This document shows, piece after piece, positions 61,101 to 63,879 of a DNA stretch of 64,000 nucleotides (positions are counted from its first letter, which is position 1; each line of letters begins with the position of its first letter). Both the position numbers and the translations under genes were made by a program. The notes below the pieces were generated by a model. That model did not search any database and was not told where the DNA came from. It saw nothing but the letters and a program-made list of their open reading frames with translations. Origin of the DNA: Symbiodinium natans (Eukaryota > Sar > Dinophyceae > Suessiales > Symbiodiniaceae); contig CAJNDS010000891.1 in assembly GCA_905221605.1 (NCBI GenBank), forward strand, positions 413,422-477,421. Direction: 5' to 3'.

Positions 61101-63879
61101 CGAAAGCCATCAGCCCAATAAAGCCCTAAACCCCTTAAACCATTAACCCCTGGAAACCCTAAAACCCCTTGAAGCCCTTAACCCCCTACAACCCAAAACC
61201 CCCTAAATCACCCCTCCAGAAACGTGACAGTTGAGGGCAGAAAGGCTTGTTTTGATGCTCTCCCAAAAAAAGAAGAGGCTTTATGCAAACCTAAACCCTA
61301 AACCCTAAACCAACAACCCTAAACCCTAAACCTAAACCCTAAACCCTAAACCCTAAACCTAAACCCGAAACCCTAAACCCTAAACCCTAAACCCTAGCCC
61401 TAAACCCTAAACCCTAAATTCACTTTTTGGGGTGGCTTGGGCACGCCAAGCCCTATTGAACCCTCTGAGCCCAGCGTCGTCCAGTTGCAGCCGGCCACCA
61501 CGCGGCAAGACCTGCCAACGCGCAGGCTTAGGGTTTAGGGTTTAGGGTTTAGGGTTTAGGGTTTAGGGTTTAGGGTTTAGGGTTTAGGGTTTAGGGTTTA
61601 GGGTTTAGGGTTCAGGGTTGAGGGGGTGAAACCCTATCAGCCCTGGTTTACACACTGTAAGCCCCATAGGCCATTGAAGCTCTAAACCCCAAATCCTGGA
61701 ACCCTATCTTACCTGAAAACCCTACTAGTACGCCACATAAACCCTAGAACCCTCTATAACCCGTAAACCCTACGAGGGCGCACAAGCAAGGGCGCACAAA
61801 CCCTGAAACCCAAACCCCTTTCGGCCCTGGCAAACTTAGGGCTTAAGGTTTGGGATTTAGACCTGCAAGCCCTACGAGCTGCAACAATATTCGTCTAAAC
61901 CCTAAACCCTAAACCCTAAACCCTAAACCCTAAACCCTAAACCCTAAACCCTAAACCCTAAACCCTAAACCCTAAACCCTAAACCCTAAACCCTACATCT
62001 GCTTCAAGTCCGAGACGCTGGTCGGACGACGGCCGCGGCTCGGTGCAATCGACGTCCCAGCCGCTGCTGCAGGCGACGCTTCGCACCTGAGAGGGGTTTA
62101 GGGTTTAGGGTTTAGGGTTTAGGGTTTAGGGTTTAGGGTTTACTTCAGAACGCGGCTCCTAGGTTTAGGGTTTAGGGTTTAGGGTTTAGGGTTTAGGGTT
62201 TAGGGTTTAGGGTTTAGGGTTTAGGGTTTAGGGTTTAGGGTTTAGGGTTTAGGGTAGAAGAGAACTGCGGCCCCTCTAGATGCAGCTCAACAAAGCCATG
62301 AACTCCTGAACATGCCAAATACATTCACTAAACCATCCTAAACAAACCTAAGCCCTGAACTCCCTAAAGCGCTGGAACTTAAACTCCATGAACCCCAAGC
62401 CATCCTGCAACAAACCTAAGCCCAGGGGACTCTAAACTCTAAACCCTAGACCCTAAACCCTTAAACCCAAACCCAAGCCCTGAACTCCTGAACACATGCC
62501 AAGGACTAGGCCATCAGCCCGTCGCCACAGTCGTTGGAGCATTCCGACCACTCGGCTGTGTCTGCCAAGCGGAGGAACTCTGGGTTTCGGATTTAGGGTA
62601 ATAGGGTTTGGGGTTTAGGGCTCAGGGTTTAGCCATACTCTCCCGTTCTGTATCGTAAGCTTCGTGCCCTTGAACGGCCCATTTCGCCACTTGGAGCCCC
62701 AAGAGGCACTGGCTACACTGGGGCCCAAGATTCCACAATTCCACAATCTAGCCTTTCTAAACCCTAAAGCCTAAACCCTAAACCCTAAACCCTAAACCCT
62801 AAACCCTGGAGGCTGTGAGGTGCAGCCTGCTTGCATTTAGGGCAGCCTGCTTGCATTTAGGGTTTAGGTAGCTCAGCGCTACCTGGCTATCTCGGCCTTG
62901 TTTCTGGGGCAGTTCGGGTGGAACCCTAAACCCCAAACCCTAAACCCTGAACCCTTAACCCTTAACCCTAAGCCCTAAAAACCAAACCCCCAGCTGGAAA
63001 ACTCCTGCAAATGCCTCACACCCCGAACCTGCGCCTGAATTCTGCATGTACGATGCGCCCCTGAGTCCTGAGTTCTAAAAAGCCTAAAAGGCCCTGAACC
63101 CTAAACACTTCAAACCCTAAACATACACAACCCTTGAGCTCTTAAACCGTAAGCGCCACGAAGCCTTAAACCCTAAACCCCAAACCCTAAAACACCCCAG
63201 ACTCGAGAGACCTCAAAACCCTGAAGCCCAAAAACCCTACACCCTAAACCCCAAACGCCCAAAACCCCTCAAACCCCTTAAGCCCCTAAAACCCCTTAAG
63301 CCCCCAAATGCCCTTAAGCCCCTCCTAACCCTAAACCCTAAACCCTAAACCCTAAACCCTAAACCCCCCACAAGCGTGCACCGGAGGGACCCCAGGTGCA
63401 TTCAGAGCCACGGCAGGATTCGGTGGAGACTGGCTCCACCTGCGTGGGGGGGGGGGGGGGGGGTTTAGGGTTTAGGGTTTAGGGTTTAGGGTTTAGGGTT
63501 TAGGGTTTAGGGTTTAGGGTTTAGGGTTTAGGGTTTAGGGTTTAGGGTTTAGGGTTTAGCTCTGGGAGGGCTTAGAGCATGTTTGGGGGTTTAGGCTTTC
63601 GGGTTTAGGGGTTAGGGCTTATCATATGGGCTTAAGGTTTAGGATTTAGGGGTTTAGGGTTCAGGGCATATAGTATGGGGGTTCGTGGATGTGGGGATGA
63701 AGGGTTCGGCGTGGCCCTGCTTGTGACAGAGCCCATTGGGCTTGTAGATGTTTGTAGGGTTGGCAGCCTGCACGGAGATGAGGGCTCTGCTATGCTGTCT
63801 TCAGGTCTATAGACTTACCGACTGGACTTTGAAGGAACCAGGGAGAAAACACGTATAAACTTGTATTTCATGATGGTTC
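28083..63879 (-). CDS. Giant TSP1-repeat gene, chained exons x1-x48 (5' end outside window)
   Basis: The product would be a secreted or surface adhesion-type protein made of tandem thrombospondin type 1 repeats; TSP1 domains bind glycans and proteins outside the cell. Seen directly: about 48 short minus-strand open blocks with TSP1 cysteine, tryptophan and arginine spacing, each bounded by AG acceptors and GC or GT donors. Adjacent blocks join in phase for most pairs and restore the family spacing, for example CGDGLM joined to VRSVAC, or WSSC joined to SSTCGNG. Sixteen or seventeen modules are visible. Known of the family: six cysteines per module, WxxW, CGxG and RxVxC motifs. Inferred: one transcript; no signal peptide, start codon, membrane segment or stop is seen, so both ends are open. 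Gaps remain around x14-x15, x17-x21, x33-x37 and x47-x48. An array of several adjacent genes, or some pseudo-exons, cannot be excluded. Confidence 0.85.
28628..28706 (-). repeat. CCCTAAA array abutting x47
   Basis: About eleven units; on the transcribed strand the first TTTAGGG unit overlaps the x47 donor. Confidence 0.95.
28707..28749 (-). CDS. Exon x47: TSP1 CxW segment
   Basis: Reads VGQRCRWSEEGLN; C-R-W opens the next module. The donor AG|GTTTAG is the first unit of a TTTAGGG array, so a telomere-like repeat supplies the splice site. The open frame continues upstream to about 28850, so the start is uncertain. Confidence 0.65.
29024..29082. repeat. TA/ACATATATGT tract
   Basis: AT-rich palindromic microsatellite in the x46-x47 intron. 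Confidence 0.9.
29141..29219 (-). CDS. Exon x46: TSP1 VTC-to-C5 segment
   Basis: Seventy-nine bases reading VTCGGNGSALGVCFGRKPAE then AEACQD. Acceptor CACGGCAG, donor G|GTTGCA. C-x8-C-x3-KP-x5-C is complete in this exon. Confidence 0.9.
29744..29818 (-). CDS. Exon x45: TSP1 front half
   Basis: Seventy-five bases reading GCGWQVGAWGACGADCAPRT, then RE. Acceptor AGGCCCCAG, donor GAG|GCACAG (GC); the junction with x46 is RTREVTC. CG after the second cysteine is replaced by CA. Confidence 0.88.
30446..30574 (-). CDS. Exon x44: TSP1 module
   Basis: One hundred twenty-nine bases, phase 0 to 0, with ASWSNCSDGCGRGLRQRRVL and then C, C and HC. Acceptor GTCCTGAG (weak), donor AAG|GTTGTA. The C-x-W tryptophan is missing (CIRVASW after joining x43). 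Confidence 0.8.
30600..31660. other. Intron x43-x44, nothing else seen
   Basis: Low in telomere-like repeats. Open frames on both strands are short and unconvincing. Confidence 0.5.
31676..31827 (-). CDS. Exon x43: nearly whole TSP1 module in one exon
   Basis: The longest exon, 152 bases. Reads GDWGPCDSSCGEGRQSRHVE then CC, SC, GRP and DDGSGC. Acceptor GTTGTGCTAG, donor AGG|GTAGGT. It lacks the usual internal introns, and its surroundings (22-34 kb) have fewer telomere-like repeats. Confidence 0.92.
32133..32246 (-). CDS. Exon x42: TSP1 C4-RP-C5 and next module start
   Basis: One hundred fourteen bases after a pyrimidine-rich acceptor (CCTCACCCTCAACAG). Includes ECLAPRPSRPPSSELC and SSSVGCGWTVG. 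Donor G|GCCACT (GC) gives CGWTVGDWGPC with x43. The acceptor choice affects about 12 codons of linker. Confidence 0.87.
32909..32968 (-). CDS. Exon x41: TSP1 core to third cysteine
   Basis: Sixty bases reading SSTCGNGTRSREVRCPSSR. Acceptor CCACCGAG; donor A|GCGAAG (GC) keeps phase with x42, GAG|GTGCCA is an alternative. Confidence 0.88.
33496..33556 (-). CDS. Exon x40: TSP1 C5-C6-x-W-WSS segment
   Basis: Very strong acceptor (TTCTCCCCCTTTGCAG). Reads SEQSCSETVGCSWVLGQWSS. Donor T|GCCAGG (GC) gives WSSCSSTCGNG with x41; a GT donor 21 bases on is open but spoils the spacing. Confidence 0.9.
34010..34050 (-). CDS. Exon x39: TSP1 fourth-cysteine segment
   Basis: Forty-one bases reading GNEVDCAGLPQPQ. 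Acceptor AGCAAAG, donor CAG|GTGGGG. QP-x5-C is completed by x40 (QSEQSC). Confidence 0.82.
34288..34342 (-). CDS. Exon x38: TSP1 core plus VVC
   Basis: Fifty-five bases reading ACSQTCGQGTATRAVVCP. Acceptor ATGTCACAG, donor A|GCTGCC (GC). With x39 it gives C-PSGNEVD-C, the same seven-residue gap as x11. Confidence 0.88.
34844..34872 (-). CDS. Exon x37: 29-base TSP1 CxW exon
   Basis: Reads CSWSTSPWS. Acceptor GTGCTCAG, donor TCT|GCGTGC (GC), giving WSACSQTCGQG with x38. Confidence 0.82.
35900..35958 (-). CDS. Exon x36: TSP1 CGSG-RSVLC segment
   Basis: Reads TSCGSGISQRSVLCPSGDD. Acceptor GTACCTCGAG-like (CGAG|GT read on minus). Donor GAC|GTGGAG or a GC donor three codons earlier. The fourth and fifth cysteines of this module were not found; a weak candidate lies near 35256-35290 (RRSCHDVAG). 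Confidence 0.82.
36314..36366 (-). CDS. Exon x35: TSP1 CxW-WGxC segment
   Basis: Reads STLECSWQLGDWGRC. Acceptor CGAAGCAG, donor A|GTACCA. Joined to x36 it gives WGRCSTSCGSG, exact spacing. Confidence 0.87.
36909..36956 (-). CDS. Exon x34: TSP1-like CxW segment
   Basis: Reads PATAPSAVRNCLWVG. Acceptor CGAAGCAG, donor G|GCGACA (GC). C-L-W-V-G matches the module start, but no core exon follows before x35 begins another module, so a module may be degenerate here. Confidence 0.5.
36960..38230. other. Intron x33-x34, mostly unique
   Basis: AT-richer stretch 36980-37560 with a plus frame containing KGSLPVKIMRD-like text but no recognisable domain; the MITE-like copy at 38140 closes it. Confidence 0.45.
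37633..37708 (-). CDS. Exon candidate between x33 and x34
   Basis: Good acceptor (TGCCTTTCCCAG). One frame reads LVCGSDACRLVRRTPC, which could supply the fourth and fifth cysteines after x33, but the phase is off by one. Confidence 0.35.
38140..38235. mobile_element. Short repeat family 4, copy next to x33
   Basis: Same blocks; its end overlaps the first intron bases after the x33 donor (GTAATAG). Confidence 0.65.
38237..38290 (-). CDS. Exon x33: TSP1 CGDG-to-third-cysteine segment
   Basis: Fifty-four bases, phase 1 to 1, reading NATCGDGLQTRTPPCST. Acceptor CCTCAACAG, donor G|GTAATA. With x32 it gives CSLPSNATCGDG. The donor abuts a MITE-like repeat copy. Confidence 0.88.
38859..38912 (-). 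CDS. Exon x32: TSP1 CxW front segment
   Basis: Fifty-four bases reading TANCAWWVGAWTPCSLPS. Acceptor ACACCGAG, donor A|GCAGGG (GC), immediately followed by TTTAG repeat. Near copy of x17. x31 to x32 is 1.7 kb and x32 to x33 0.6 kb. Confidence 0.9.
39708..39850 (-). CDS. Exon candidate, not TSP1
   Basis: Minus frame rich in charged residues, with KVLDESRFREGDQALQ and DMDHEIRGRRGQRC, ending CAG|GTCACT. Looks coding by composition but belongs to no family I recognise; the plus strand is also open. It overlaps the left end of a MITE-like element. Confidence 0.35.
39846..39971. mobile_element. MITE-like element with inverted ends
   Basis: 126 bases bounded by ACAAGGAGGGACCCC and its near-perfect inverted copy, with TA-rich foldback inside. 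Relative at 43338-43448. Confidence 0.75.
40608..40660 (-). CDS. Exon x31: TSP1 CPGERP-x5-C segment
   Basis: Reads MEECPGERPAESEECY, an exact C-x4-RP-x5-C. Donor A|GCGCCG (GC) gives C-YSTAN-C-AW with x32. A GTGAGG donor 16 bases on is sequence-wise better but breaks the phase. Confidence 0.85.
41205..41362 (+). repeat. TTTAGGG/TTTAAGG mixed array
   Basis: Heptamers with blocks of TTTAAGG and TTTGGGG variants. Confidence 0.93.
41603..41672 (-). CDS. Exon x30: TSP1 VRC segment
   Basis: Seventy bases after GCTCAAG reading CGQVRCTSPDEEDGLFGGKG. The conserved arginine is glutamine. Donor AG|GCTGGG (GC) joins x31 in phase 2. CCCTAAA lies on both sides, so it does not follow the usual flank order. 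Confidence 0.75.
42318..42349 (-). CDS. Exon x29: 32-base TSP1 core exon
   Basis: Reads WSDCDATCGPG. Acceptor GAGCTCAG, donor G|GTGAGA. Lies between a CCCTAAA array (left) and a TTTAGGG array (right), the typical arrangement. Confidence 0.88.
42371..42430 (+). repeat. TTTAGGG array upstream of x29 acceptor
   Basis: Eight units. With CCCTAAA at about 42205-42290 it brackets x29. Confidence 0.95.
42481..42602. mobile_element. Short repeat family 5, copy 2
   Basis: Same blocks as 5815-5945. Confidence 0.65.
43092..43141 (-). CDS. Exon x28: TSP1 C5-C6-x-W segment
   Basis: Fifty bases reading ALESCLSERTCVWEVS. Acceptor GTGGAGCAG directly after a poly-C run. Donor GA|GCTTCC (GC) gives W-EVSE-W with x29, the exact gap. 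Confidence 0.85.
43338..43448. mobile_element. MITE-like element with AAGGAGGGACCC ends
   Basis: Perfect 12-base inverted ends; same family as 39846-39971. Confidence 0.75.
44150..44215. repeat. AATA-rich microsatellite
   Basis: Runs of AATAAATAAA in the x27-x28 intron. Confidence 0.88.
44548..44631 (-). CDS. Exon x27: TSP1 VVC-to-RP segment
   Basis: Reads VVCPSQHGDAGCRALRPCRN, with C-x8-C-x3-RP. Acceptor CAAATGTGAG, donor GG|GTAGGG region; a GC donor after CRN would shorten it. The junction to x28 could not be fixed. Confidence 0.8.
45207..45301 (-). repeat. CCCTAAA array
   Basis: Thirteen to fourteen units within the x26-x27 intron; further arrays at about 44937-45018 and 45481-45548. 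Confidence 0.95.
45640..45735 (-). repeat. CCCTAAAAA variant array
   Basis: Units of CCCTAAAAA then CCCTAAAA, another homogenised variant, just downstream of the x26 donor. Confidence 0.92.
45801..45877 (-). CDS. Exon x26: TSP1 front half with altered second cysteine region
   Basis: Reads CDWSLGTWSACSATACMAVG, then SRVRD. Acceptor TTCAACCCAG, donor GAC|GTGGGC. An extra residue precedes the second cysteine and CG is replaced by CM, so the module is divergent, but x27 follows in phase with V-V-C. Confidence 0.85.
46401..46446 (-). CDS. Exon x25: TSP1 KP-x5-C segment
   Basis: Forty-six bases reading APKPPDRETCNAQAT. Acceptor TGCGAGAG, donor G|GCCCCT (GC), ending phase 1 to meet x26 (G-C-D-W). 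Confidence 0.82.
47370..47580. mobile_element. MITE-like family 1, copy 3
   Basis: Same blocks, expanded by internal poly-C and poly-A runs; ends CCTAGTATC. Confidence 0.68.
47644..47686 (-). CDS. Exon x24: TSP1 NITC-to-C4 segment
   Basis: Forty-three bases after CTAAACAG reading NITCSGSSEADCSQ. Donor CAG|GCATCG (GC) makes DCSQ-APKPPDRETC with x25. A downstream GT (GTGGTT) is open too but breaks the family pattern. Confidence 0.85.
47692..47970 (+). repeat. Two TTTAGGG arrays
   Basis: Arrays at about 47692-47797 and 47907-47968 precede the x24 acceptor in the transcribed sense as CCCTAAA. Confidence 0.95.
48886..48956 (-). CDS. Exon x23: TSP1 front half
   Basis: Reads GCQWLPGSWVSCSSTCEPGT, then RS. 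Glutamate replaces the glycine after the second cysteine. Donor AG|GCCAGT (GC) joins x24 to give CEPGTRSRNITC, exact spacing. Confidence 0.9.
49003..49062 (+). repeat. TTTAGGG array upstream of x23
   Basis: Eight units. The array is followed by a copy of the 13-base ACTGGCACCCAGC start region of x23, a small duplication across the array. Confidence 0.92.
49553..49617 (-). CDS. Exon x22: TSP1 C4-AP-C5 segment
   Basis: Sixty-five bases after AAATGCAG, reading SSICREAPATLQSCRSQARQ. AP-x5-C replaces RP-x5-C, as in x25. Donor CA|GTAGGG. CCCTAAG/CCCTAAA lies left, TTTAGGG-like right. Confidence 0.82.
49740..49985. other. Block open on both strands, probable exon of uncertain strand
   Basis: Plus: YMEDFSEMIGALDAVNAL and PADISPYIDKVPGRLGIE after an AATGCAG acceptor. 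Minus: ALLVYLYAQPPGHFVNV and MGNVWDFKLMAQGVHG. Both have plausible composition. About 50 bases resemble 28730-28790. No family recognised. Confidence 0.35.
50220..50252 (-). CDS. Exon x21: TSP1 third-cysteine microexon
   Basis: Thirty-three bases, phase 0 to 0, reading GRSRQICAQRL. Acceptor CACACAG, donor TTG|GCTCAT (GC). Joining x22 gives C-AQRLSSI-C, the standard seven-residue gap. The matching front half for this module was not found. Confidence 0.6.
50556..50634 (+). repeat. TTTAGGG array
   Basis: Eleven units, preceded at 50337-50385 by CCCTAAA units pointing the other way. Confidence 0.95.
50662..50724 (-). CDS. Exon x20: TSP1 RAVRC-to-C4 segment
   Basis: Reads RAVRCLGGEASLCPGEARLA, then EQ. 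Acceptor AGGCCAG; donor CA|GCTCAT (GC) is chosen by analogy with x5. C-x7-C and the basic RL in place of RP fit the family. A GTCTTC donor nine bases later is an alternative. Confidence 0.8.
50979..51000 (-). CDS. Exon x19 candidate: 22-base microexon
   Basis: Sharp boundaries: GGATTCAG acceptor and CAG|GTAAGT, the best donor in this region. In phase after x18 it reads TAAGNC, and in phase before x20 gives CRAVRC. The resulting CGxxx gap is one residue long compared with other modules. Confidence 0.5.
51059..51187. mobile_element. MITE-like element with 19-base inverted ends
   Basis: Ends GAGGTTCATGGTGCTTATT and the inverted copy with two mismatches; inner arms contain TACTTAGAAC in inverted form. 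No coding frame. Confidence 0.75.
51219..51233 (-). CDS. Exon x18 candidate: 15-base microexon NATC
   Basis: Bounded by GCTGAG and G|GTGAGG, phase 1 to 1, encoding NATC plus a split glycine. The same residues and phase open x33 (NATCGDG). Its size and weak acceptor make it tentative. Confidence 0.45.
51669..51716 (-). CDS. Exon x17: TSP1 CxW front segment
   Basis: Reads NCAWLVGAWEPCHLAM after ACTTCAG, nearly the same as x32 (NCAWWVGAWTPC). GT donor AT|GTTGGG as drawn; a GC donor three codons earlier is possible, and neither fits the phase of x18, so the exact end is open. Confidence 0.85.
52228..52253. repeat. GC-rich perfect hairpin
   Basis: GCCGCCCCCC, a six-base loop and GGGGGGCGGC. Could act in RNA or be a remnant; no gene context. 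Confidence 0.8.
52717..52791 (-). repeat. CCCTAAA array downstream of x16
   Basis: Ten to eleven units near the x16 donor. Confidence 0.95.
52840..52907 (-). CDS. Exon x16: TSP1 RPITC-to-RP segment
   Basis: Sixty-eight bases, acceptor CTTCGAG, donor AG|GTGCGA. Reads RPITCSSGRDADCQSTRPLG. Closely similar to x11 (SSGRDxDC), suggesting duplication within the gene. Phase 0 to 2; x17 can follow in phase. Confidence 0.9.
53541..54034 (+). repeat. Large mixed TTTAGGG/GGGGTTTA array
   Basis: About 490 bases: perfect heptamers then a homogenised octamer GGGGTTTA, then GGGGTTAA. The longest array in the window, within the x15-x16 intron. Confidence 0.96.
54042..54100 (-). CDS. Exon x15: TSP1 front half
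   Basis: Reads GTWHEGEWSSCSNDCGTGFE, W-x4-W-S-x-C-x3-CGxG. Acceptor GAGCCCAG, donor GAG|GCAACG (GC). Joined to x16 it gives CGTGFEVRPITC, perfect spacing. Exception to the repeat rule: a 490-base TTTAGGG-type array lies on its left and CCCTAAA-like sequence on its right. Confidence 0.9.
54727..55192 (-). repeat. Two CCCTAAA arrays
   Basis: At about 54727-54807 and 55117-55192, both in the x14-x15 intron, flanking a MITE-like copy. Confidence 0.95.
54928..55012. mobile_element. Short repeat family 2, copy 2
   Basis: Shorter relative of 1046-1150, lying between two CCCTAAA arrays. Confidence 0.65.
55224..55277 (-). CDS. Exon x14: TSP1 VxC-to-C4 segment, 3' end uncertain
   Basis: Excellent acceptor (CCTTCTTTCTTCAG). 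Reads VWCPSFIEADCEGHC. The end is drawn at a GT site, but the RP-x5-C part is missing. A possible supplementary exon lies near 55043-55085 (CKSRKPFAAADA), which would supply KP. Confidence 0.75.
55975..56019 (-). CDS. Exon x13: TSP1 CxxxCGVG core
   Basis: Forty-five bases reading GDCTSSCGVGLRTRE. The acceptor CCCCAG lies in a degenerate CCCTAAA run. Donor GAG|GCGCAG (GC); joining x14 gives RTREVWC, the expected R-x-V-x-C. Confidence 0.88.
56205..56530 (-). CDS. Open block, probable exon of unknown function
   Basis: The minus frame includes LANLVEWYVAGAGCLQ, SEFDTAIIAYSLLESS and LRVVQEFGLATDSEYG, with protein-like composition. The plus strand is also open (RRPQVVCIATDEAGG). It lies in the x12-x13 intron, so it may be a nested gene or chance. 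Confidence 0.35.
56796..56896. mobile_element. MITE-like hairpin with 18-base perfect ends
   Basis: AAGGGTCCTAAGTACCTA and its perfect inverted copy around about 65 bases. Confidence 0.78.
57391..57435 (-). CDS. Exon x12: TSP1 C5-C6-x-W-x4-W segment
   Basis: Forty-five bases, phase 0 at both ends, reading VCYDRSGCSWRTTAW. Acceptor TCCCAGCAG, donor TGG|GCCACT (GC). Joining x13 gives W-G-D-C, as the core requires. Confidence 0.85.
57915..57984 (-). CDS. Exon x11: TSP1 RSVVC-to-RP segment
   Basis: Seventy bases after CTTAGTCCAG reading RSVVCSSGRDGDCPASERP, MNNE. Donor GAG|GCTGCA (GC) gives RP-MNNEV-C with x12; a GTTTAG donor ten bases later, formed by the telomere-like repeat itself, breaks the phase. 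CCCTAAA lies left and TTTAGGG right. Confidence 0.9.
58662..58724 (-). CDS. Exon x10: complete TSP1 front half
   Basis: Sixty-three bases after CTTGGCAG reading CSWQIGVWSACSSTCGLGTR, a textbook C-x-W-x4-W-x2-C-x3-CGxG. Donor CA|GCCGGG (GC) makes the junction CGLGTRQRSVVC with x11. No intron splits this half, unlike most other modules. Confidence 0.92.
59184..59276 (-). CDS. Exon x9: TSP1 RP-to-C segment and module link
   Basis: Ninety-three bases, acceptor GGCTGTCAG, donor GG|GTAGCA. Reads KCRPATTAEVSQHCYETAG, then RRPWFG. Ends phase 2 and joins x10 to give WFG-CSW. One cysteine more than usual, so this module may be atypical or the x8/x9 junction imperfect. Confidence 0.7.
59449..59626. repeat. 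Tandem duplication, about 109-base period
   Basis: Two copies of about 68 bases (GGTATTTACAGCATTTT... GGATGTGGAACAA) with about 85 percent identity by eye. Frames are open on both strands but not conserved between copies. Confidence 0.8.
59729..59798 (-). CDS. Exon x8: TSP1 third/fourth-cysteine segment
   Basis: Reads GRSATCTSGVAADCAAPG. Acceptor CATCGAG. Two donors are possible, G|GTCGGC or CG|GCTTTT; the second matches the phase of x9. C-x7-D-C spacing equals x11 and x16. Confidence 0.8.
59878..60060 (+). repeat. GGGGGGTTT variant array
   Basis: Nonamer units GGGGGGTTT and octamers, a G-rich homogenised telomere-like variant. Confidence 0.95.
60582..60631 (-). CDS. Exon x7: TSP1 core WTxC-CGAG
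   Basis: Fifty bases after AGCCCAG, reading ISDWTACDTSCGAGTQ. A GC donor (A|GCTCCT) leaves phase 1, and x8 then completes CGAG-TQS-RSATC with perfect TSP1 spacing. Confidence 0.85.
60935..61110 (-). CDS. Open block, weak exon candidate
   Basis: Two minus frames are open; one reads DRAAQKEAEIKGKSRG. It lies inside the x6-x7 intron, which joins in phase without it. Not assigned. Confidence 0.2.
61479..61511 (-). CDS. Exon x6: TSP1 C5-C6-x-W segment, apparent GA donor
   Basis: Thirty-three bases after GTTGGCAG, reading SCRVVAGCNW. Ending at AC|GACGCT gives W-T-I-S-D-W on joining x7, the exact four-residue gap seen in other modules; a GT donor 17 bases on gives no phase match. GA donors are known in dinoflagellates but remain an inference here. 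Confidence 0.7.
61527..61996. repeat. Facing TTTAGGG and CCCTAAA arrays in the x5-x6 intron
   Basis: TTTAGGG at 61527-61612 and CCCTAAA at 61895-61996 (plus strand). In the transcript they are complementary and lie close to the two ends of the 507-base intron. Confidence 0.95.
62019..62086 (-). CDS. Exon x5: TSP1 RxVxC-to-RP segment
   Basis: Sixty-eight bases, acceptor CCTCTCAG, reading VRSVACSSGWDVDCTEPRP then SSDQ. Donor CA|GCGTCT (GC) is chosen over a downstream GTAGGG because it alone puts x6 in phase, giving RP-SSDQS-C. Holds the third and fourth cysteines and the conserved RP. Confidence 0.9.
62095..62253 (+). repeat. Two TTTAGGG arrays
   Basis: At 62095-62141 and 62163-62253, just upstream of the x5 acceptor in the transcribed sense. 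Confidence 0.95.
62512..62561 (-). CDS. Exon x4: TSP1 core WSxC-CGxG
   Basis: Fifty bases reading TAEWSECSNDCGDGLM, the canonical W-S-x-C-S-x2-C-G-x-G core. Acceptor CTTGGCAG; the donor must be ATG|GCCTAG (GC type) because the next exon then restores CGxG-x3-R-x-V-x-C exactly. Shares an 18-base identical run with x15. Confidence 0.85.
63382..63439 (-). CDS. Exon x3: TSP1 module junction, C5-C6-x-W
   Basis: Fifty-eight bases, acceptor CACGCAG after a poly-C tract, donor G|GTGCAC. Reads STESCRGSECTWGPS, the last two cysteines of one module and the C-x-W opening of the next. Phase 0 to 1; joins x4 in phase. Flanked by CCCTAAA on its left and TTTAGGG on its right (plus strand). Confidence 0.75.
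63463..63559 (+). repeat. Poly-G then TTTAGGG array upstream of x3
   Basis: Fourteen heptamers following a run of G; reads CCCTAAA then poly-C just before the x3 acceptor. Confidence 0.95.
63690..63767 (-). CDS. Exon x2: TSP1-like segment, 3' limit uncertain
   Basis: Follows x1 after an intron of only 51 bases (GTAAGT to CCGTGCAG) that lacks telomere-like repeats. Continues x1 in phase 0 and reads NIYKPNGLCHKQGH; KP followed by a cysteine resembles the RP-x5-C end of a module. No clear donor was found, so the lower boundary is approximate. Confidence 0.5.
63819..63879 (-). CDS. Exon x1: TSP1-like, third-cysteine segment
   Basis: Sixty-one bases between a strong acceptor (pyrimidine run then TTACAG) and a GTAAGT donor. 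The chosen frame reads EIQVYTCFLPGSFK, matching the x-V-x-C strand of a TSP1 module. Start phase 2, end phase 0. A second frame is also open, so the choice rests on the V-x-C match and on phase agreement with x2. Confidence 0.6.
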
